64,000 nucleotides of DNA from Helcococcus bovis (GTDB taxonomy: Bacteria > Bacillota > Clostridia > Tissierellales > Peptoniphilaceae). The notes below the pieces were generated by a model. The model was not told where the DNA came from. It made no database searches and saw nothing but the letters and a program-made list of their open reading frames with translations. Numbering within the stretch: position 1 is the stretch's first letter; every line of letters begins with the position of its first letter. A program made the translations under genes and the position numbers. The DNA is taken from the NCBI RefSeq assembly GCF_046035435.1, contig NZ_JBFNFH010000006.1; one strand, given 5' to 3'. Shown piece after piece: positions 27,678 through 36,727 of this stretch.

Positions 27678-27995
27678 TTAATCCTCCATTTCAAATGAAT
27701 ATAAAACTTCATATAGCTTTTCTTTTTCTATATAAGTTTCTAATTTTTCATAAAAAATATCGTACTTATCAAGTACGACTTCTATTTTTTTCTCTACTTT
27801 TATATCTTTTTTATCAGTGTAAAGTTCTAGATGAACTATATTTATCTTTTTATAAACTTTACCATCCGCAGAAAAGTTATCACTCCCATAAATTAAGTAA
27901 ATTAAAAACGGTGGATTTGGAGATTCCCCTTCAGCAAAGTGATGATATGCATTTGGCAAATTTATCTCTTTAACTATTTTTATTAGCTTATCCAT
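27678..27995 (-). CDS. Tail terminator/completion-type protein
   Basis: A 105-residue protein directly upstream of the major tail gene and overlapping the HK97 gp10-like gene. Size and position fit the tail terminator (gpU-like) of siphophages. The motif HHFAEGESPNPPFLIYL, with DN-x-Y further on, is typical of this group in Firmicutes phages. Confidence 0.7.
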   Translation of the reverse strand: MDKLIKIVKEINLPNAYHHFAEGESPNPPFLIYLIYGSDNFSADGKVYKKINIVHLELYTDKKDIKVEKKIEVVLDKYDIFYEKLETYIEKEKLYEVLYSFEMED

Positions 27996-28368
27996 TTTTT
28001 ATTATCCTTTGAATGTTTTCTTCAAACTCTTTTATCCCCTTTTCTTCAGCCTGTTTTATATGAGGTTTTGGACTAGTTCTGCCTCCATTTCTAAGAGCAT
28101 GACCAAACTCTAAAAGATGGGCTAACTGATATTTGTTTCTTGAGTGAACAACCATTTCTAAACTATTATCTGTTTCTTTAATAGTTTTTGTTGCCCATGA
28201 CTTTTTATACTTTCCAGACTTAACTGGAGCATTTTTTGATATATCTTTTTTTATATTATTTGCTGTATTCTTAACTTCCTCTTTTAAGTCTTTTGTTGTC
28301 ACCTTCTTAAAGTAATTTAATTCTTTCATTACAGCATCAGTTAAACTATCTATTTTTATATTTTTCAT
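27988..28368 (-). CDS. HK97 gp10-like head-tail joining protein
   Basis: About 126 residues from ATG 28368. It has the gp10 signature: an amphipathic N-terminus, DISKNAPVKSGKYKKSW, and HLLEFGHALRNGG. It lies in the standard connector cluster and overlaps its neighbours on both sides. A longer TTG start is possible, but ATG 28368 has the better ribosome binding site. Confidence 0.82.
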   Translation of the reverse strand: MKNIKIDSLTDAVMKELNYFKKVTTKDLKEEVKNTANNIKKDISKNAPVKSGKYKKSWATKTIKETDNSLEMVVHSRNKYQLAHLLEFGHALRNGGRTSPKPHIKQAEEKGIKEFEENIQRIIKNG

Positions 28369-28700
28369 CTTTCTATCCTTTGACAATGAATTTTAATAGA
28401 TTTCTTATTGAAATTCATATGGTCTATTCCCTTTATTTCATATATGTTGTTCTTAAAATAAACCCTATATTTAGTTGAATCTAAATTCTCTAAAATTTTA
28501 GTATAACGAATAGTAAAATCTATCTTTGAACTATCCCATATATTACCAGCTTCAGTATTTTCAAGTGGTGACTCTTTACTTATTGTTGCAAAGCATGTAT
28601 AGTAATCAGTCCAATTAGATGTATGATTTCCAATTTCATCTATTACAACTTCAAATTTTTTTATTATAATCTTTTCATTTAATAATGATATTTTCATCAA
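28365..28700 (-). CDS. Head-closure (head-tail adaptor) protein
   Basis: A 111-residue protein of the SPP1 gp16/HK97 head-closure type: a small beta-barrel with VIDEIGNHTSNWTDYYTCFATI near residues 21-42. It overlaps the connector gene and the gp10-like gene by four bases each. It seals the portal and provides the tail-docking face. Confidence 0.78.
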   Translation of the reverse strand: MMKISLLNEKIIIKKFEVVIDEIGNHTSNWTDYYTCFATISKESPLENTEAGNIWDSSKIDFTIRYTKILENLDSTKYRVYFKNNIYEIKGIDHMNFNKKSIKIHCQRIER

Positions 28701-28972
28701 AAACCTAACTTTCTATCAGAAAAAAGCATGGCTCTTAAGGTAAGATTTAATTCATTATGATTTGCCTCTTCCCTATTTTCATATAAATAAGCGACTGAAT
28801 ATAAAATGGCAGGTTTATAGTCTTTACTTTTTTCTTCGTATTCACTATCTTCAAATCTAAGTATTGACTTTACCTGCTTTTCAGAAAATTCTATAAGGGA
28901 TGTAATAAGACTGTTATCATCATCAAAGTCAACCCTTAAATAGTTTTTTACTTCATCAAGACTAACTAGCAT
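28697..28972 (-). CDS. Head-tail connector protein (HK97 gp6-like)
   Basis: A 91-residue all-helical protein with the gp6 signature: LDEVKNYLRVDFDDDNSLI at the start, then PAILYSVAYLYENREE. It follows the capsid gene directly, as usual, and joins portal to head-closure ring. Confidence 0.85.
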   Translation of the reverse strand: MLVSLDEVKNYLRVDFDDDNSLITSLIEFSEKQVKSILRFEDSEYEEKSKDYKPAILYSVAYLYENREEANHNELNLTLRAMLFSDRKLGF

Positions 28973-28993
28973 TTATTACACCCCTCCTTTTTA

Positions 28994-30175
28994 TTAAACA
29001 TCAGATCCAATTGCTAGAATCTGAACTGCTTCTTTTAATATTAATTTTCCATCAACTCTTTCTTTTGCCACATATCCAACCATACCATTACCTGCAAATA
29101 ACTCTCTTAATTCTTGGAATGACCTTGTTCCTCTATCACCAATGTTATAGTATGAGAAATCTCCAAATGCTATAGCCTTTTCAGGTGCAAAAGCTGATGT
29201 ATAGACTGGATATCCTAACAAGCTATCAGGCTCACCTACTTGATAAGATGGTTGCCATATATATGCACCATTTGTATCTTTTAGTTTTCTTATAGATGCA
29301 ATTACTTTATCATTTAATATAAAGGCTGCATTCTTACGATATGGTCTTTTTAGTGCATAAACCAAATCAATTAAATCATCCGTTTTAATAGCTGTTACAT
29401 TTCCATGTTTTGTACCACCATTTGTTTTATCAAATATACCTGTAGGCTTTCCAACCCCATCACCGTTTAAGAAGGCATCTTCTTCAGCATTTGATAAGGC
29501 TTTACCAAATGAATCGAGGATATAAGACTCTAAATTAAAGGCACTATCATATAAAAGTTCTTCTGTAACTTTAATAGCTACATGAAGTTTATGTGCATCA
29601 AGTAATACTTGCTCGAATTTAGAATCTCCAAAGCTTAAAGCACCACCTTCTTCAATCCAAGCTGCAGCAGGATCTGTTGCTGCAATATTGATTTTTCTCT
29701 CTCCTGATGTTTTGATTACATTAGCTAGTTTTCTTACAATATTTTCTTCTTCTAAAGTTTGGATTAATCTTGTATCATATTCTTCAGGAACTAAATAACC
29801 TCCATCAGTATCAACCGATTCTTGAAGTATATTATCTACTTTTCTAAAATTTGAACGAATGGCATTTAGCATAGCCTTTTTGTATTCTTTTCTTTCTCTA
29901 GGTTTTATTTCCTTTTCTTCATCCCCTAGATTATTATTAGGTTTATCAGTAATTGGACTATTGATAGGTTTTTCAAGTTCTCTTTCCATATCTTCCATCC
30001 TTCTAAGCCTATCTATTTCAGCTGTATAGTTTAAGATTTTATCTTCCATAGCTTGATAGGTTTTTGCATCTTCTTCAGATAACAAACCATCTTTATCTTT
30101 TTTACTTTCTACAAAAGCCTTAGCACCTTCCCATGCTTTAGTTCTCTTTTCAATCATTTCTAAAATTTTACTCAT
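28994..30175 (-). CDS. Major capsid protein, HK97 family
   Basis: About 393 residues from ATG 30175 (MSKILEMIEKRTKAWEG), preceded by TTGGAGGTAAT. The first 110 residues are the charged coiled-coil delta domain that acts as internal scaffold and is removed by the upstream protease. The mature part contains ESVDTDGGYLVPEEYDTRLI, the usual start of the HK97 fold, and FLNGDGVGKPTGIF. Length and order are standard. Confidence 0.93.
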   Translation of the reverse strand: MSKILEMIEKRTKAWEGAKAFVESKKDKDGLLSEEDAKTYQAMEDKILNYTAEIDRLRRMEDMERELEKPINSPITDKPNNNLGDEEKEIKPRERKEYKKAMLNAIRSNFRKVDNILQESVDTDGGYLVPEEYDTRLIQTLEEENIVRKLANVIKTSGERKINIAATDPAAAWIEEGGALSFGDSKFEQVLLDAHKLHVAIKVTEELLYDSAFNLESYILDSFGKALSNAEEDAFLNGDGVGKPTGIFDKTNGGTKHGNVTAIKTDDLIDLVYALKRPYRKNAAFILNDKVIASIRKLKDTNGAYIWQPSYQVGEPDSLLGYPVYTSAFAPEKAIAFGDFSYYNIGDRGTRSFQELRELFAGNGMVGYVAKERVDGKLILKEAVQILAIGSDV

Positions 30176-30177
30176 TA

Positions 30178-30915
30178 TTACCTCCAATTTTTAATTAAAA
30201 AAAGACGATCCATTAATTGGTCCGCCTTAACTTTCTTTGTTTTAGTATTTATTTTTGATTTGTCTTTTACCTTTTCAATAAATGAATTTACTACCTTTAC
30301 CTCAGAAAAACTTGTTGATATATTTGGCATTTCAATATCATCATTAATGTTTCTTTCAAGTATTCCACTACAAAATCCAAGTTCCAATGCTTTATTAGCA
30401 TTCATCCAAGTTTCACTATCCATAAGATTTGATATCTTATCTCTTGATAGATTTGATTTTGAAATGTATGCATTTATGATTGATTCTTTTACTTCATCAA
30501 GCATTGATACTGCTTTTTTAAGTTCATTCTTATCTCCAAAAACTCCTGTCATCGGATTATGAATCATAAGCATTGATACTGGACTCATATATATTTCATC
30601 ACCTGCCATAGCAATAACTGATGCTGCACTTGCGGCAATACCATCAATTTTTACTATGACCTTGTCTTTATAATCGATTAACATGTTGTATATTTGTGCC
30701 GCTGCAAATACATCACCTCCTGGACTATTTATCCAAACTGTTAAATCGCCCTTTTCTTTCATAAGTTCATCTTTGAAAATTCCTGGAGTGATATCATCAT
30801 CAAACCAGGATTCCTCAGCAATTGTTCCATTTAAGAAGAGGACTCTTTCAATATTTGGTTTATCACCCTCATTTTTTACTTTGTTTTGAAATTTCCAAAA
30901 CTTGTTTATCTTCAT
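30178..30915 (-). CDS. ClpP-like prohead protease
   Basis: A 245-residue S14-type head maturation protease. It has the serine in GIAASAASVIAMAG, the histidine in LMIHNPMTG and the substrate-binding INSPGGDV. It overlaps the portal gene by 47 bases. It processes the capsid scaffold domain. A GC-containing hairpin followed by seven T residues overlaps its last codons (about 30195-30225), so a part of late transcripts may end here. Confidence 0.9.
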   Translation of the reverse strand: MKINKFWKFQNKVKNEGDKPNIERVLFLNGTIAEESWFDDDITPGIFKDELMKEKGDLTVWINSPGGDVFAAAQIYNMLIDYKDKVIVKIDGIAASAASVIAMAGDEIYMSPVSMLMIHNPMTGVFGDKNELKKAVSMLDEVKESIINAYISKSNLSRDKISNLMDSETWMNANKALELGFCSGILERNINDDIEMPNISTSFSEVKVVNSFIEKVKDKSKINTKTKKVKADQLMDRLFLIKNWR

Positions 30916-32158
30916 CTATACTCTCCTTATCTTTTCCATAAAATACTCCTGCATTTTTAATTGGTATCATGTTTCCATTTACAAGATATAAATCTCCTCC
31001 TTCACTTTCAGGAATAGTATCCAAATCTTCTAATTTTCTAATATCATTAGCACTCATCCAGCCATTTTGTCTTGCTGTAGCATATCCTTGCATCCTTGAT
31101 TCATAATCTCCACGAAGTAGTCCTTCTACATTAAATTTTACAAAGTATCTTTTTTTCTCATCTTCATTAAAAAGAGTTCTTTGTATTGCTTGTTCCCAAC
31201 GAATGACCCAAGGGTCAAGGGTGTATTTTACAAACTCTAATGATTGTTGTTCTATATTAGAAAAGCTAGACTTTTCAAGATCTCCTATCATATGTGGAGG
31301 TATCCTAAAAATTCTAGCTATCTCATTGATTTGAAATTTTCTAGTTTCTAAAAACTGGGCTTGGTCTGGCGCAATTGAAATTGCTGTATATTTCATACCC
31401 TCTTCAAGAACTGCTACTTTATTTGCATTATTTGAACCGCCAAATGTTTGATTCCATGACTCTCTAATCTTTTCTGGTGATTTAAGAGTACCAGGATGTT
31501 CTAATACACCACTAGGTTGAGCCCCATTTTGAAAGAATTTAGCACCATATTCTTCAGTTGCTATAGATAAACCTATCGCATTTTTAGCCATAGCAATTGG
31601 AGAGTAACCCACCAATCCATCAAAACCAAGACCTGGAATATGTAAAACATTTTTTTTATCAAGCTTTACCTTATTACTTTTATATCTATCAGTATTATTT
31701 ATACTGTATTCATAAAAAATATTTCCATTTTCATCACGATCAACTTTCATCTTATCAGGCATAAGTGGATAAAGGCCTATCACTTCTCCCTTACCATTTC
31801 TTATTACTTGAGCATAAGCATTACCCCAAAGTAGAAGGTGAGTCATCAATGTTTCCCTAAATATAAAAGAACTCATTTCCTTATTTGGTTCATCATGAAG
31901 TAAAAAATATAAAGGATGTTTTATTGCTTTTGTTGAACCTAGATTTGTATATTCATATACATGTAGTGGAAGTGAAGCTATTGTTTCAGATAAAATTCTT
32001 ACACAAGCATATACTGCAGACATGGTCATTGCAGTTTGCTCAGTTACTCTTTTACCACTAGATGAGGTTCCTACATAGAAGTTATATCGATTGTCTGAAA
32101 TCTTATTTACTGGCTTATCTCTTGATTTCCCACTAAATATTTTTTTTATTATATTCAT
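30869..32158 (-). CDS. Portal protein, HK97 type
   Basis: A 429-residue portal of the HK97 family (PVNKISDNRYNFYVG, YACVRILSETIASLPLHVYEY, RIPPHMIGDLEKSSFSNIEQ). It forms the dodecameric DNA gate. Its first codons and leader lie inside a 75-bp sequence that is repeated at 34175-34249, evidence that accessory DNA was added between terL and portal. Confidence 0.92.
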   Translation of the reverse strand: MNIIKKIFSGKSRDKPVNKISDNRYNFYVGTSSSGKRVTEQTAMTMSAVYACVRILSETIASLPLHVYEYTNLGSTKAIKHPLYFLLHDEPNKEMSSFIFRETLMTHLLLWGNAYAQVIRNGKGEVIGLYPLMPDKMKVDRDENGNIFYEYSINNTDRYKSNKVKLDKKNVLHIPGLGFDGLVGYSPIAMAKNAIGLSIATEEYGAKFFQNGAQPSGVLEHPGTLKSPEKIRESWNQTFGGSNNANKVAVLEEGMKYTAISIAPDQAQFLETRKFQINEIARIFRIPPHMIGDLEKSSFSNIEQQSLEFVKYTLDPWVIRWEQAIQRTLFNEDEKKRYFVKFNVEGLLRGDYESRMQGYATARQNGWMSANDIRKLEDLDTIPESEGGDLYLVNGNMIPIKNAGVFYGKDKESIDEDKQVLEISKQSKK

Positions 32159-32209
32159 TCTTTCTCCTTAAAAATAGGTATTAAAAAAGCACCTACTTTC
32201 TGTAGATGC
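32135..32209 (-). repeat. 75-bp direct repeat, copy 1 (portal leader with terminator)
   Basis: The segment contains the first eight portal codons, a GGAGAAAG site and the hairpin GCATCTAC-agaaa-GTAGGTGC followed by TTTTTT on the minus strand. It is identical over 75 bp to 34175-34249. Confidence 0.9.
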
Positions 32210-32382
32210 TTTTTATGGTTATTTTATAGTCTAAATGATTAGATAATATATTATTGTGTATTATACATTTTTTCTAAATATAAAAGTTTTTATATTTACA
32301 ACAAGAACTTAATCAATTACTTGAATTTATAAAAATATTAATATGTTTATAATTAATATTACACCTAAATCCAGACATTTTT

Positions 32383-32778
32383 TTATTTATTATCAAATAA
32401 ATATAATAAATCATTTTCACTTAAATTATTTGAAATATACATTTTATCATTTACATAAATTTTATTATCCATTATTGATAATTGAACATTTTCATCTGCT
32501 TCTATTGTTATTGCATATTGCCAACCTTTTTCGTTATCGTTTTCTTTTTCTACAATATTGTAGGATAAAATCTTGTCTAAAAATTTTTTATAATCTTTTT
32601 TGTCTAGTACAAGGTCGGTTTTATGCTTAGTCATTGTTGTTTCTACAATTATTTGTTTTATATTGTCTTCTTTAAGATTTAAAACATCAGATAATTTTTG
32701 ATTATTTTTCCTGCCTTGACAAGCTACTAGTATAAGCAATGTAAATATAACAGTAGCTATATATATAATCTTTTTCAT
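32383..32778 (-). CDS. Prophage-encoded lipoprotein
   Basis: A 131-residue protein with a lipoprotein signal peptide: basic start, hydrophobic core and LVAC lipobox, giving Cys at about residue 20. The mature part is small, charged and contains LVLDKKDYKKFLDKILSYN. It starts 9 bases after the secreted protease gene and must be cotranscribed. It may protect the cell from the protease or help its release, as inhibitor lipoproteins and propeptides do elsewhere; that is inference from gene pairing. Not a phage structural gene. Confidence 0.7.
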   Translation of the reverse strand: MKKIIYIATVIFTLLILVACQGRKNNQKLSDVLNLKEDNIKQIIVETTMTKHKTDLVLDKKDYKKFLDKILSYNIVEKENDNEKGWQYAITIEADENVQLSIMDNKIYVNDKMYISNNLSENDLLYLFDNK

Positions 32779-32787
32779 ATAATACCT

Positions 32788-33825
32788 CTATTTTTCAAAA
32801 TATATCAATCCATCAAATGATGCAGATTTTATATCTACCCACACGTCATTATTTTCCCAGCCATCATTCACAATTATATAGTTTGAATTCTCAACAACAC
32901 CATAATTTATTTCAGCATAGCCATGTGCAATTATCCAGTGATTTTTATATTTAGCATCATTTGATGTTCCTACAATTACAGGTCTATTTCTATCTATCCT
33001 ATTTTCTAATCTAGAATAGTTGAAATAATTTAATGATACTACTGAATTATTTATACCTCTATCCCTAAAATATCTATTTAAACCATTTTTTAAATTTGAG
33101 TATCCAGTACCACCATACCCTACATATTTTTGCATTAAACTAATTAAACTATTTTCTGAAATTTTTGAGGGATTTACATAACTTTTATTTACATAGTCAT
33201 AATAATATCGCATTGTAATTGCACTTGCAATTGCTCCACAATTACCCCCATCTATATACCATGCTTTTAATTTACCTGGCAATTTTTTTATTGTATTTAA
33301 ATTACCATATGGCACTATATCAGTATTAAAATTTTTATATATAGTTAAACTTTTCTCATCTAAACTAATTTCTTTTTTAGAATAAATATTTGCAAATTCA
33401 TTCCTATTCACAATAATAGAATCTTTTATATTTAATACTGATTTTGCATCTTTCTTACTATAATAATTTAACGGACCATTGTATATAGGATATTGTATAT
33501 TATTAAATGGATTTTCACCTTCTAAACTAAATTCTGGTATAGAAAAATCATTAATATTTACTATAACATATCCCTTTCTATCTAATGAATATAAAACCGC
33601 TTCAGTATCACCATTTAAATTTTTTAATAAAGTTAAATCGTTTAATTTTGAATTTTTTCCTAAGCTGTTAAGTAATTTGTTGGCAACTTCTTGAGTTTTT
33701 TCTATTCTTTTATCTATATTAGTTACACTGTAATCATTTTTTATACTATATGCAAGACTTACGTTTGGAAATATAATTAATATTGTTAAAAGTATGCTAA
33801 ACAGTATATTAAAAGTTCTCTTCAT
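32788..33825 (-). CDS. Secreted papain-like cysteine protease, C10 (SpeB)-like
   Basis: A 345-residue protein with a clear signal peptide (residues 1-25, cut after SLAYS or nearby). A propeptide-like region follows with GDTEAVLYSLDRKGYVIVNI, close to the propeptide of C10 proteases. The catalytic part has Cys in GGNCGAIASAITMRYYY, His in NHWIIAHGYAE and an Asn/Trp motif VNDGWEN. This order (Cys, His, Asn) fits streptopain-like C10 or related C39 enzymes. The gene has its own likely promoter upstream (TAGACA at 34078-34073 on the minus strand). It is a moron and may change the host's virulence or competition. Confidence 0.75.
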   Translation of the reverse strand: MKRTFNILFSILLTILIIFPNVSLAYSIKNDYSVTNIDKRIEKTQEVANKLLNSLGKNSKLNDLTLLKNLNGDTEAVLYSLDRKGYVIVNINDFSIPEFSLEGENPFNNIQYPIYNGPLNYYSKKDAKSVLNIKDSIIVNRNEFANIYSKKEISLDEKSLTIYKNFNTDIVPYGNLNTIKKLPGKLKAWYIDGGNCGAIASAITMRYYYDYVNKSYVNPSKISENSLISLMQKYVGYGGTGYSNLKNGLNRYFRDRGINNSVVSLNYFNYSRLENRIDRNRPVIVGTSNDAKYKNHWIIAHGYAEINYGVVENSNYIIVNDGWENNDVWVDIKSASFDGLIYFEK

Positions 33826-33873
33826 AAGATTCCTCCTTTAGGAATATTTAATTAATCAAATTAGAATTTTTAA

Positions 33874-33984
33874 CTAATCATCATATAGTGATATACCATC
33901 TATTCTTAATACATTTTCCGAGCAATTTGTACTATAAAAATAATAGAAATAATTACTATCATTTATTTTTATTATTTTTTCCAT
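33874..33984 (-). CDS. Possible small peptide upstream of the protease, 36 aa
   Basis: A short frame starting MEKIIKINDSNYFYYF with AAGGA placed five bases before the ATG. It lies between the putative moron promoter and the protease gene. The rest of the 33826-34156 spacer is AT-rich and holds no other recognisable gene. It may be a leader peptide or a chance frame. Confidence 0.3.
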   Translation of the reverse strand: MEKIIKINDSNYFYYFYSTNCSENVLRIDGISLYDD

Positions 33985-34156
33985 CTAGTTCCTTAAAGAA
34001 TGGCGCAATTCTTTTAAACGCTATGTAAATGTTATCTTTCATTGTTTAAAGTTTAACATATTTAAGTAAAAATGTCTATACAATTTAATTTGATTTTTAC
34101 TAAATTTCTCATAATTTACATTATTTTAAAATCAAAAATATTTATATTACTCTGTA

Positions 34157-34174
34157 ACATAAACAATAGCCCTC
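34157..34174 (-). repeat. Copy of the terL 3' end
   Basis: ACATAAACAATAGCCCTC is identical to 34803-34820, the last codons of the large terminase gene. It is joined directly to the second copy of the portal leader (34175-34249), marking a fossil terL-portal junction. Confidence 0.85.
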
Positions 34175-34249
34175 AAATATTTTTTTTATTATATTCATTC
34201 TTTCTCCTTAAAAATAGGTATTAAAAAAGCACCTACTTTCTGTAGATGC
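34175..34249 (-). repeat. 75-bp direct repeat, copy 2 (portal leader remnant)
   Basis: Identical to 32135-32209 and includes the terminator hairpin, the ribosome binding site and eight portal codons, which here run into the terL tail copy. It functions at least as the terminator of the 161-residue gene upstream. Confidence 0.9.
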
Positions 34250-34273
34250 CAATAACAGTTAATACGTTTCTTA

Positions 34274-34759
34274 TTAACTATCAAATAAATTAAAAAGTCT
34301 TTGTAAATATTTCTCTAAAAATTTTGCTTGATAATCATCTATGTTTTTATCTAATCCTGATTTATAGTGATCTACAATAATTACTTTACGACTATATTCA
34401 AGATTATTATCTCTTAAAAAATTTCTTGCAATACTATTACCATCCAATTTAAAACTTATATCAGGATTAACATAGTTTGTTTTCCCACCAACTATCCCAT
34501 ATAATTTTTTATTAAACTCAAAAAATTTAATGTAAGAATAAAAGTATCTACTATTATCTTCTTTATGATATTCTCTTAAACTTTTAAAAGAATTATATTC
34601 TGGAAGTTCTATTGTTCTAGCATTAAAAACTATTCCAGTTTCTTCTAAAGATTTCAATGTGCTCTCTATGTATTCTAATTCATATAGTTCGAATTCTAGT
34701 TCTAAACCATGATAATTAACCTTAAAATTATTACTTATTTTATTTTTATCAATTTTCAT
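34274..34759 (-). CDS. Unrecognised accessory protein, 161 aa
   Basis: Lies between terL and the first fossil portal leader, the place of an inserted moron. The protein is mixed alpha/beta with many aromatic residues (NSRYFYSYIKFFEF, GIVGGKTNYVNPD). The C-terminal part is helical (DDYQAKFLEKYLQRLFNLF). No signal peptide or membrane segment is seen. I do not recognise the family; a terminator directly follows it. Confidence 0.55.
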   Translation of the reverse strand: MKIDKNKISNNFKVNYHGLELEFELYELEYIESTLKSLEETGIVFNARTIELPEYNSFKSLREYHKEDNSRYFYSYIKFFEFNKKLYGIVGGKTNYVNPDISFKLDGNSIARNFLRDNNLEYSRKVIIVDHYKSGLDKNIDDYQAKFLEKYLQRLFNLFDS

Positions 34760-34800
34760 ATTATCTCTCCAATTTATGTTATATGAATATATTATATCAT

Positions 34801-36402
34801 TTACATAAACAATAGCCCTCTATTATCATATACACTTTCTTCATTCACATTTCCATTTCTAATTGCTCTATCAAGAGCCATAATTGTAGCTATTGCACCA
34901 TCAATCTTTTCAGTAGATTTTTCTTTATCTGCTTTTATATTACCTGCAGGATCTGTCCTAATATAAATATTATCCATATTCCATCTAAGAACTGGATGAC
35001 CACCATGAGCAATTTTCTCTTCAAGTGTTAGCTTCATTAATTCTTTAGTTGGAGGAGACATATCCTTAAACCCTTGACCAAAAGGTACAACAGTAAAGCC
35101 CATACCCTCCAAGTTTTGAACCATTTGTACAGCACCCCATCTGTCAAATGCTATCTCTCTGATATTATATTTCTCACCAAGTCTTTCTATAAACTTTTCA
35201 ATAAAACCATAATGAACTACATTTCCTTCTGTAGTTTGAATAAGTTCTTGTTTTTCCCAAATATCATATGGGACATTATCCTTATTAACTCTTTGAACTA
35301 AAGTCTCTTCTGGTAACCAAAAGAAAGGTAATATAACAAACTTGTCTTCTTCATCCCTTGGAGGAAATACTAAAACAAAAGAAGTCATATCTGTTGTTGA
35401 TGATAAGTCTAGCCCACCATAACAAACTCTTCCCTCTAGTTCATCTAAATTAATTTTAAAAGCACATACATCCCATTTATCCATAGGCATCCATCTTACT
35501 GCTTGTTTAACCCATTGATTTAATCTTAACTGCCTAAATGAATTTTCTTCTCCTGGATTTTGTTTTGCAGATTCACATGCTTGTTTTACTTTTTCTATAT
35601 CTACAGTGACACCAAGTGATGGATTAGCCTTTTTCCATACCTTTGGATCAGTCCAATCTTCATCTTCTTTTGCCCCATAAATAACAGGATAGAATGTTTT
35701 ATCAAACTTTCTTCCCTCAATAATATCAACTGCCTTTTGATGAGTTTCATAACATATTGATTTTGTATCTGTTCCAGCTGTTGTTATTAAAAAATATAAA
35801 GGCTGTGTTCTTGCATCTCCTGAACCTTTAGTCATTACATCGAATAGTTTTCTATTAGGCTGTGTATGTAGTTCATCAAAAACCACCCCATGAATATTAA
35901 AACCATGCTTTGAATAGGCTTCTGCTGACAGAACTTGATAAAAACTATTTGTAGGCTTAAAAATCATCTTTTTTTGTGACTGGAGTATCTTAACTCTTTT
36001 ATTAAGTGCCGGATTCATTCTTACCATATCTGCTGCAACATCAAATACTATTGTTGCTTGACCTCTATCTGCTGCACATCCATAAACTTCTGCTCTTTCT
36101 TCTCCATCACCACAGCATAAAAGAAGCGCAACAGCAGCTGCAAGTTCACTCTTTCCTTGTTTCTTTGGTATTTCAATATAAGCTGTATTAAACTGTCTAT
36201 AACCATTTGTCTTTATAATTCCAAATAAATCTCTTATAATTTGTTCTTGCCAATCAATTAATTCAAAGGGCTTTCCCGCCCATTTTCCTTTTGTATGTGA
36301 AAGGCATTCAATAAACTCTACAGCATAATCTGCCAAGGCTTTATTATAAGTTGAATCCTCACTCATAAACTTTGTTGGCTTATATTTTTTAAGTTTTCTC
36401 AA
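34801..36402 (-). CDS. terL: Terminase large subunit
   Basis: About 533 residues. The start is TTG at 36402 (LRKLKKYKPTKFMSED), placed after GGGAGGAATT; the longer frame upstream runs through a terminator and is unlikely. The ATPase part has Walker A IEIPKKQGKSELAAA and Walker B-like IHGVVFDELH. The nuclease part has CYGGLDLSSTTD and IREIAFDRWG. It belongs to the phage terminase Lterm group of HK97-like cos phages. The 3' end was copied by a later insertion event at 34157-34174. Confidence 0.92.
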   Translation of the reverse strand: MRKLKKYKPTKFMSEDSTYNKALADYAVEFIECLSHTKGKWAGKPFELIDWQEQIIRDLFGIIKTNGYRQFNTAYIEIPKKQGKSELAAAVALLLCCGDGEERAEVYGCAADRGQATIVFDVAADMVRMNPALNKRVKILQSQKKMIFKPTNSFYQVLSAEAYSKHGFNIHGVVFDELHTQPNRKLFDVMTKGSGDARTQPLYFLITTAGTDTKSICYETHQKAVDIIEGRKFDKTFYPVIYGAKEDEDWTDPKVWKKANPSLGVTVDIEKVKQACESAKQNPGEENSFRQLRLNQWVKQAVRWMPMDKWDVCAFKINLDELEGRVCYGGLDLSSTTDMTSFVLVFPPRDEEDKFVILPFFWLPEETLVQRVNKDNVPYDIWEKQELIQTTEGNVVHYGFIEKFIERLGEKYNIREIAFDRWGAVQMVQNLEGMGFTVVPFGQGFKDMSPPTKELMKLTLEEKIAHGGHPVLRWNMDNIYIRTDPAGNIKADKEKSTEKIDGAIATIMALDRAIRNGNVNEESVYDNRGLLFM

Positions 36403-36412
36403 AATTCCTCCC

Positions 36413-36442
36413 AATAAAAAAAGACCCTCTAGGTCTACTACG
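36413..36442 (-). terminator. Hairpin terminator directly upstream of terL
   Basis: On the minus strand AGACC-TAGA-GGGTCT is followed by TTTTTTT and then the terL ribosome binding site. Several late genes of this phage have such a hairpin just before their start, which suggests antitermination or deliberate damping. Confidence 0.75.
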
Positions 36443-36475
36443 AGAAAAAGAACTATTGAGTTCCTTTTCAATTTT

Positions 36476-36727
36476 CTATAAATTTTCAAAGCACCAAAGT
36501 ATTGCTGAACCACTATCTTCAAAATTTTCTTCAGATTTTTTAATTAAGTTTAATCTGCATTCAATTTTTGAAATCCCTATTTCTTCGGGTGTTTCAATGA
36601 ATTCATAAATTTCTGCTATAAATTCTTCTCTATAATTTAGGTTTGTTACTAAGACATGGTCTTTATATTCTAAAACTGCTCCGTATGAATTTACTCTATC
36701 TTGAAGTTTTTCTATTGTTGTAAACAT
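36476..36727 (-). CDS. Hypothetical phage protein, 83 aa
   Basis: A small protein (MFTTIEKLQDRVNSYG) overlapping the previous gene by one base and ending before the terL terminator. It is acidic and alpha/beta. Its family is not recognised; tight packing supports translation. Confidence 0.6.
   Translation of the reverse strand: MFTTIEKLQDRVNSYGAVLEYKDHVLVTNLNYREEFIAEIYEFIETPEEIGISKIECRLNLIKKSEENFEDSGSAILWCFENL

Noticed and set aside
36403..36522. Upstream extension of the terL frame
   Set aside because: It would read through a terminator hairpin and the end of the preceding gene; TTG 36402 with a strong ribosome binding site matches the family start.
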